NCBI GenBank assembly: GCA_945878405.1
Contig: CAMCTJ010000009.1
Location: forward strand, 1 to 64,000
Direction of reading: 5' to 3'
Source of the DNA: Bdellovibrio sp. ZAP7
Lineage (GTDB): Bacteria > Bdellovibrionota > FAC87 > UBA2466
DNA length: 64,000 bases
Made by a program: the position numbers and the translations under genes. Under the pieces are notes generated by a model that saw only the letters and a program-made list of their open reading frames with translations, searched no databases and was not told where the DNA came from. This document shows, one piece after another, positions 59,604 to 64,000 of this stretch. How positions within the stretch are numbered: position 1 is the stretch's first letter; every line of letters starts with the position of its first letter.

Positions 59604-60633
59604 GTTTATAAAGCAATCGAGCTCCGACATTTGCATCCCATTCGCTTTTTCCGGAGGGGTCGGGGGCCACTTCATTCAAATCGAATCCAATAATTTTTCT
59701 TTTGGAAAGGGCCAGAGCTTTAATCAAATAAATAGCCTCATTAAATTCAAGGCCGCCGGGAACAGGTGTCCCCGTATGCGGGCAAAGTTTGGGGTCGAAT
59801 CCATCAATATCAAAAGAAATCCAAACCACGGGAGGCAGCTCTTTAATGATTTCATCGCAAATTGACTTCCAGGGAGCCCCTTCGAACTTCCGGGTTTGCA
59901 AATGTGAATCAGTAAAGACTTTCACTCGATTTTTTTCACTTTCACAAAAGTCGATCTCTTCTTCACAGAAATCACGAATGCCGACTTGAACCAGTCTTGC
60001 GACCTGTGGAATGTTTTGGAGAACATTTCGCATGATCGAAGCATGCGACCAAGTAAATCCCTCGTAAGCCTTTCGGGTATCGCTATGTGCATCAAAATGC
60101 AGAATGCCAAACTGAGGAAAAAATTCAGCTGCTGCTTGAAGTGCCCCAAAGGGAACTGAATGATCTCCCCCAACAATTGCTGGTATTTTTTTCGAACTAA
60201 AAATAGCGAGAGTTTCTTTTCTTACCCAGTCATTTAGAAGAGCCCCAAGAGCATTCACTTCCTTCAACTGAGATTGAAGTTCTGGAGATTCAGAAAGATC
60301 TCCTCCGCATTCAATAATGGGAAGAGCCTTCTCCTTACCGGCCTTATTCCAACGGAGTACTTCAGGAGATTCTTTGAGGTAATAAAGACCACACTCATAA
60401 GGTCGGTGGACATCCACGTCAAAGAGATCAACTTGACGACTCGCTTCCAAAATGGAACGCGGCCCCAATGACGTACCTGAGCCGTAAGAAGTAGTTACTT
60501 CCCAGGGGACAGGCAAATAGATCAAGCTACTTTCGGATTGGCGAAAAGGGAGTCCAAAGATGCCAGAATCTTTTGACGCGGCAGAGTTGGGATCAAAAAT
60601 TGAAATCATAGTATAATGGAGATTCTTTCTCAT
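59557..60633 (-). CDS. Agmatinase/arginase-family ureohydrolase
   Basis: A protein of 358 residues from ATG 60633, or 350 from 60609. Manganese motifs: AIVGGDHSVPFG, ILHFDAHSDTRKAY and WISFDIDGFDPKLCPHTGTP. The family removes urea from agmatine, arginine or guanidino acids. An N-terminal extension of about 60 residues precedes the common core, with SSLIYLPVPWEVTTSYGSGTSLGP being typical of SpeB-like proteins. Substrate cannot be decided; no ornithine or putrescine genes are adjacent. It is divergent from the polysaccharide exporter. Confidence 0.88.
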   Translation of the reverse strand: MRKNLHYTMISIFDPNSAASKDSGIFGLPFRQSESSLIYLPVPWEVTTSYGSGTSLGPRSILEASRQVDLFDVDVHRPYECGLYYLKESPEVLRWNKAGKEKALPIIECGGDLSESPELQSQLKEVNALGALLNDWVRKETLAIFSSKKIPAIVGGDHSVPFGALQAAAEFFPQFGILHFDAHSDTRKAYEGFTWSHASIMRNVLQNIPQVARLVQVGIRDFCEEEIDFCESEKNRVKVFTDSHLQTRKFEGAPWKSICDEIIKELPPVVWISFDIDGFDPKLCPHTGTPVPGGLEFNEAIYLIKALALSKRKIIGFDLNEVAPDPSGKSEWDANVGARLLYKLTAWTLFSQGKARLR

Positions 60634-60691
60634 CTAGGAGACAAAACGTCAATGAGACGTTAACCCGTGTCTTCGCAACTCCCATTTATCT

Positions 60692-61954
60692 ATGAACTTT
60701 TCGATTGAAGTTAAGAACGTCTCAAAAAAATATACTATCGGAAAGCTCGCCCATTCTCCGTATGCCACTCTCCGAGAAACCCTCGCTTCACGTACAGCAG
60801 ATTTAGGCCGTTGGCTAAGCGGAAAAGCACCAAACGGTTGCCCCGAAGAGGTTCTTTGGGCTCTCAAGGATGTTTCTTTTTCAGCCAAGCCCGGCGAGGT
60901 CATCGGAATCGTGGGAAAGAATGGAGCTGGCAAATCAACCTTATTAAAAATTTTAAGTCGGATTACTGAACCCACCCAGGGAACCATTCGGGTTAAGGGA
61001 AAACTCGCCAGTCTTTTAGAAGTAGGAACCGGCTTTCATCCTGAACTCACTGGGCGAGAAAATATCTTTTTGAATGGGGCGCTTCTAGGGATGAAACGCG
61101 AAGAGATCAAAAGAAAGTTTGATCAGATCGTATCCTTTTCTCAGATAGAGAAATTTATCGATACTCCTGTGAAGCGTTATTCCAGTGGAATGTATGTGCG
61201 CTTAGCCTTTTCGGTCGCTGCCCATTTAGATCCGGAAATTCTCGTCTTGGATGAGGTTTTAGCGGTTGGGGATCTCGCTTTTCAGAAAAAATGTACAAGT
61301 GTGATGAGAGATGTCGCAAATCAGGACAGGACAGTCTTGTTTGTGAGTCATAATTTGCAACTCATCCGCAGTTTATGTTCGCGGGTTGTGCTACTTGATC
61401 ACGGGCAAGTGATTCAGGATGGACCCACAGAGGTAGTTCTTCCGGAATTCGTAAAACTTTTACAATCTAATGGCGAAGTCCTTGGAAATGGGCTCAGGAG
61501 TCGAGGGCTTGGGGAAAATCAAGTTGCTCGAATTGAAAGAGTTCAGTTTTTAAATCAATCCGGCGCCCCTTGTTGGACTTTTGATTCACGCGAGTCTGCG
61601 GTTTTGGAAGTTGACTACACTGCTTTTCAATCCTTCGAAGGATTAAGTCTGTGGTTGATAATCAGAAATCCACTTTCTGGGGACGTAGTTACCAGCATCA
61701 AGGAAAAGATTACTGAAAAAATAATTGAAGTTGGCCAGAAGAAAAAAATTAGAATGGAGTTTCCAAAAATGGCTCTGGGGCCTTTCGATTATGCGGTCGA
61801 GGTAACCTTAACGAATTCAGAAGGGGACCAATTCTATGACCATTTGGGCAAGGAATCAGATCTGCCGCTTTTGAGCGTTACTTCAATCGAAAAAGATCCC
61901 CATAAGCGACAAGGGTATTTTGCAATGCCGGTTTCAATTCGGGAGGCGGCCTAA
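60692..61954 (+). CDS. Polysaccharide ABC transporter ATP-binding protein (Wzt/KpsT type)
   Basis: A 420-residue protein. The ATPase core: Walker A GIVGKNGAGKSTLLKIL, signature VKRYSSGMYVRLAFSVA and Walker B PEILVLDEVLAVGD. The C-terminal ~170 residues form an added domain, strand-rich (NGLRSRGLGENQVARIERVQ onward), like the Wzt domain that recognises the capped glycan. It energises export of O-antigen or capsule across the inner membrane. The permease follows directly. Adjacent genes supply none of the polymerase, so the glycan cluster must be elsewhere. Confidence 0.92.
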   Translation: MNFSIEVKNVSKKYTIGKLAHSPYATLRETLASRTADLGRWLSGKAPNGCPEEVLWALKDVSFSAKPGEVIGIVGKNGAGKSTLLKILSRITEPTQGTIRVKGKLASLLEVGTGFHPELTGRENIFLNGALLGMKREEIKRKFDQIVSFSQIEKFIDTPVKRYSSGMYVRLAFSVAAHLDPEILVLDEVLAVGDLAFQKKCTSVMRDVANQDRTVLFVSHNLQLIRSLCSRVVLLDHGQVIQDGPTEVVLPEFVKLLQSNGEVLGNGLRSRGLGENQVARIERVQFLNQSGAPCWTFDSRESAVLEVDYTAFQSFEGLSLWLIIRNPLSGDVVTSIKEKITEKIIEVGQKKKIRMEFPKMALGPFDYAVEVTLTNSEGDQFYDHLGKESDLPLLSVTSIEKDPHKRQGYFAMPVSIREAA

Positions 61955-62794
61955 ATGAGTACAGCTCAGGTTTCCGATGAAATCTTAATTGAGAGCCGAG
62001 CTTCTCTTCGGCAATCTTTAAGATTGAGAGAGTTGTGGAGTTATCGGGAACTTATTTATTTTCTGAGCCTCCGCGATATTAAAGTCAGGTACAAACAAGC
62101 TGTTTTTGGAGTGGCTTGGGTGATTGCTCAACCTTTATTTACAGTTCTCACCTACACCTTTCTTTTTGGAAAAGTTGCAAAAATGGCCTCTGACGGTCTT
62201 CCTTATTCGGTATTTGTTTTCTCAGCTCTCGTCCCGTGGACCTATTTCACTTCAGCTATCAATAAGGGAAGTATGAGCCTAGTAGGGAGTGGCGCTTTGT
62301 TTAGCAAAGTATATTTTCCACGCCTAGTGATTCCGCTGGCAGCCGTCATGTCGGGACTTCTCGATTATGCCATTTCCTTTTTATGCATGGTTTTGGTGCT
62401 TGCTTATTATGGTATTTATCCCCAGTGGGAGTGGATCTTAGGGGTTCCGGCAGTAACGCTCTGGATTTTTATTTTGTCCTCAGGAGTGAGTTTTTGGCTG
62501 GGAGCCCTCAACGTCAAATATCGAGACGTCGGCCATATTATTCCATTCATTGTTCAAATTTGGATGTTTACGACACCTATTCTGTATTCCATTTCAGTTA
62601 TTCCTGAAAGATTTCAGATGTGGGTAAGATTAAATCCCATGTTTGGACTTATTGAGGCCTACCGTTCCGTAATATTTTCTCGAGACATAGACTGGTTGAG
62701 TGTGAATGTTTCTTTAGCACTGACCCTTGTGGTGTTCTTGAGTGGAACAGTCTATTTTGCAAAAACAGAACGAAGCTTTGCCGATATTATTTAA
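61955..62794 (+). CDS. ABC-2 type polysaccharide export permease (Wzm/KpsM type)
   Basis: A 279-residue protein with six membrane segments. It begins with the cytosolic helix LRLRELWSYRELIYFLSLRD, then KVRYKQAVFGVAWVIAQPLF, the family's conserved start of the first membrane span. Later PILYSISVIPERFQMWVRLNPMFGLIEAYR is typical. It is the membrane channel of the ATPase encoded immediately upstream. Its start directly follows the ATPase stop. Confidence 0.92.
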   Translation: MSTAQVSDEILIESRASLRQSLRLRELWSYRELIYFLSLRDIKVRYKQAVFGVAWVIAQPLFTVLTYTFLFGKVAKMASDGLPYSVFVFSALVPWTYFTSAINKGSMSLVGSGALFSKVYFPRLVIPLAAVMSGLLDYAISFLCMVLVLAYYGIYPQWEWILGVPAVTLWIFILSSGVSFWLGALNVKYRDVGHIIPFIVQIWMFTTPILYSISVIPERFQMWVRLNPMFGLIEAYRSVIFSRDIDWLSVNVSLALTLVVFLSGTVYFAKTERSFADII

Positions 62795-62914
62795 AGTATT
62801 CTTCCCTAGTGGCTGCTGTCTTCTTTATCTTTCAGTAACGCACCCCTCCAAAAACCTCTCTTTACTTTTAAGCCCAGAGAGTCAAAAGTAACCAGTCTCT
62901 TTATAAGGAAAAAC

Positions 62915-63568
62915 ATGACCGGTATTCTTACTCAGTTCTTAGATTTGATGCTTCATTTGGACGTTCATTTAAGCACAACCATCTCCGAATATGGGCTGTG
63001 GACTTACCTCATTTTATTTCTGATTGTCTTTTGTGAGACCGGGTTAGTGATAACCCCATTTCTGCCAGGGGATTCTCTCTTGTTTGCTGCCGGAGCCTTT
63101 GCGGGAAAAGGTTCGTTGGAGTTAAGGTTTTTAATCCCGTTACTTTGTATTGCAGGGATTTTAGGGGACGCGCTCAATTATGCGATCGGCCGTTACGTGG
63201 GTCCGAAGATATTGACGGGCGACCGCTGGTTTTTGAAGCGAGAATATTTGACCAAGACCCAAGCCTTTTATGAACGCTACGGCGGAAAGACCATCATCAT
63301 TGCGCGATTTGTTCCCATTATTCGAACTTTTGCCCCTTTCCTGGCTGGCGTGGGAAAAATGAATTATTCCCGATTCGGTCTTTTTAATATTTCAGGGGCA
63401 ATCCTGTGGGTGGTTCTTTTCTCCTTTGCGGGTTTTTGGTTTGGAAACATTCCAGTAGTTCAAAAAAACTTCACTCTCGTAATTTTGGCTATTATTATCG
63501 TCTCCGTTTTACCTGCGGTGATTGAGGCTTTAAGAGCCAGGAAGACACCTGCGAAACACTTGGTGTAG
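62915..63568 (+). CDS. DedA-family membrane protein
   Basis: A 217-residue membrane protein. The DedA/VTT signature reads VFCETGLVITPFLPGDSLLFAAGAFAG, then YAIGRYVGPKIL and GGKTIIIARFVPIIRTFAPFLAG. The family is linked to undecaprenyl-phosphate or lipid recycling across the membrane and to membrane homeostasis. The upstream gap of 120 bases after the permease holds no clear terminator. polA starts 6 bases downstream. Confidence 0.9.
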   Translation: MTGILTQFLDLMLHLDVHLSTTISEYGLWTYLILFLIVFCETGLVITPFLPGDSLLFAAGAFAGKGSLELRFLIPLLCIAGILGDALNYAIGRYVGPKILTGDRWFLKREYLTKTQAFYERYGGKTIIIARFVPIIRTFAPFLAGVGKMNYSRFGLFNISGAILWVVLFSFAGFWFGNIPVVQKNFTLVILAIIIVSVLPAVIEALRARKTPAKHLV

Positions 63569-63574
63569 TTGTTT

Positions 63575-64000
63575 ATGAAATCTAAGCTCATCATCATCGA
63601 TGGGAGCTCTTATTTTTTTAGGGCTTTTTTCGCAATCCAAAACCTTTCAAATTCGAAAGGGTTCCCCACAAATGCGATTTATGGTTTTACCAATATGTTA
63701 CTTAGGGTATTGGACGTTGAAAAACCCGCTCACCTCGTAATTGCCTTCGATACCCCCAAACCTTCTTTTAGAAAAAAACTCTACCCAGAATACAAAGCCA
63801 ATCGTGAGAAACCACCGGAAGATCTCGTCAAACAGATTCCGGAAATCATGAAGGTAGTGGATGCTTTTCAAATTAAGCGAATGCAGCTCGAAGGAGCCGA
63901 AGCTGATGATGTGATTGCGACTTTGACCGAGAGAGCAGTTCAGGCGGGGTATGAAGTCGATATCATTACAGGGGACAAAGACCTCATGCAGTTAGTAACT
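63575..64000 (+). CDS. polA: DNA polymerase I, partial (N-terminal 5'-nuclease domain)
   Basis: The ATG at 63575 starts an open frame of 142 codons that runs off the right edge. The residues match the 5'-3' exonuclease domain: LIIIDGSSYFFRAFFAIQNL, then KGFPTNAIYGFTNML, LYPEYKANREKPPEDL and GAEADDVIATLTERAVQAG, followed by DIITGDKDLMQLV. This domain removes RNA primers in replication and repair. The visible part contains the conserved acidic metal ligands. Only the beginning is in the window. Confidence 0.92.
   Translation, partial: MKSKLIIIDGSSYFFRAFFAIQNLSNSKGFPTNAIYGFTNMLLRVLDVEKPAHLVIAFDTPKPSFRKKLYPEYKANREKPPEDLVKQIPEIMKVVDAFQIKRMQLEGAEADDVIATLTERAVQAGYEVDIITGDKDLMQLVT

Noticed and set aside
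60692..62794. Wzt/Wzm-type ABC system as a lasso exporter
   Set aside because: The ATPase has the added Wzt-type domain and the permease has the ABC-2 polysaccharide signature, so the substrate should be a glycan and not a small peptide.
1..64000. CRISPR array, prophage, rRNA operon or replication origin
   Set aside because: I saw no regularly spaced repeats with unique spacers, no phage structural genes, no rRNA sequence, and no DnaA-box cluster or dnaA-type gene order in the window.

Overview
The window looks like the chromosome of a free-living or predatory Gram-negative bacterium. The lineage is probably Bdellovibrionota or another former deltaproteobacterial group. That placement is an inference from gene content: inner- and outer-membrane lipoprotein machinery (lgt, lnt), a Wzi-like capsule protein, many small secreted proteins, outer-membrane barrels and proteases, a prokaryotic photolyase-related protein, and moderate GC. 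Genes are tightly packed, with many 4-base stop/start overlaps and several tail-to-tail overlaps. No gap exceeds about 250 bases once remnants are counted.

Layout. 1-3500 is an accessory patch: a partial secreted protein, a toxin/antitoxin-like pair, the remnant of a helix-turn-helix gene, an IS481-family element whose transposase carries an in-frame stop, and a RelE/XRE pair. 3.6-6.3 kb holds infA, an RRM protein, a lipoprotein and a secreted trypsin-like protease behind a large hairpin. 6.2-9.3 kb is a four-gene photolyase operon. 11.5-19.7 kb carries a glycosyltransferase, ftsH, the phosphatidylethanolamine genes psd-pssA, then asd, truA and a TonB-like protein. 19.7-26.1 kb has a YkgJ-type protein, an AI-2E-family transporter, a Wzi-like protein, rplM-rpsI, and a small operon containing an amber-interrupted secreted gene. 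26.3-37 kb is core metabolism: a fatty-acid beta-oxidation pair, purH-TPR-purD, and reverse transsulfuration. 37-42 kb is an overlapping minus-strand envelope operon (SPOR protein, cupin, mannose-1-phosphate guanylyltransferase, SRPBCC protein, lnt, lgt), followed by tRNA-His.

The most interesting locus is 46667-49343 on the minus strand, a compact lasso-peptide cluster. It contains an unannotated 34-residue precursor gene, a strong terminator-like hairpin, a PqqD-like RiPP recognition protein (B1), an asparagine-synthetase-like cyclase (C) and a transglutaminase-like leader peptidase (B2). The predicted core is GSKNVKSDFTTVGFL, with a Gly1-Asp8 ring. No dedicated exporter, isopeptidase or immunity gene lies beside it.

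49.5-64 kb holds a flavodoxin-like protein, a CBS-domain protein, a lipocalin, a DUF481-like porin, secreted and lipoprotein genes, glpD, ribD, a phospholipase-D-like protein, a MATE pump, an agmatinase-family enzyme, a polysaccharide ABC exporter (Wzt/Wzm type), a DedA protein and the start of polA. Several genes have promoter-like boxes so close to the start codon that leaderless translation is likely.
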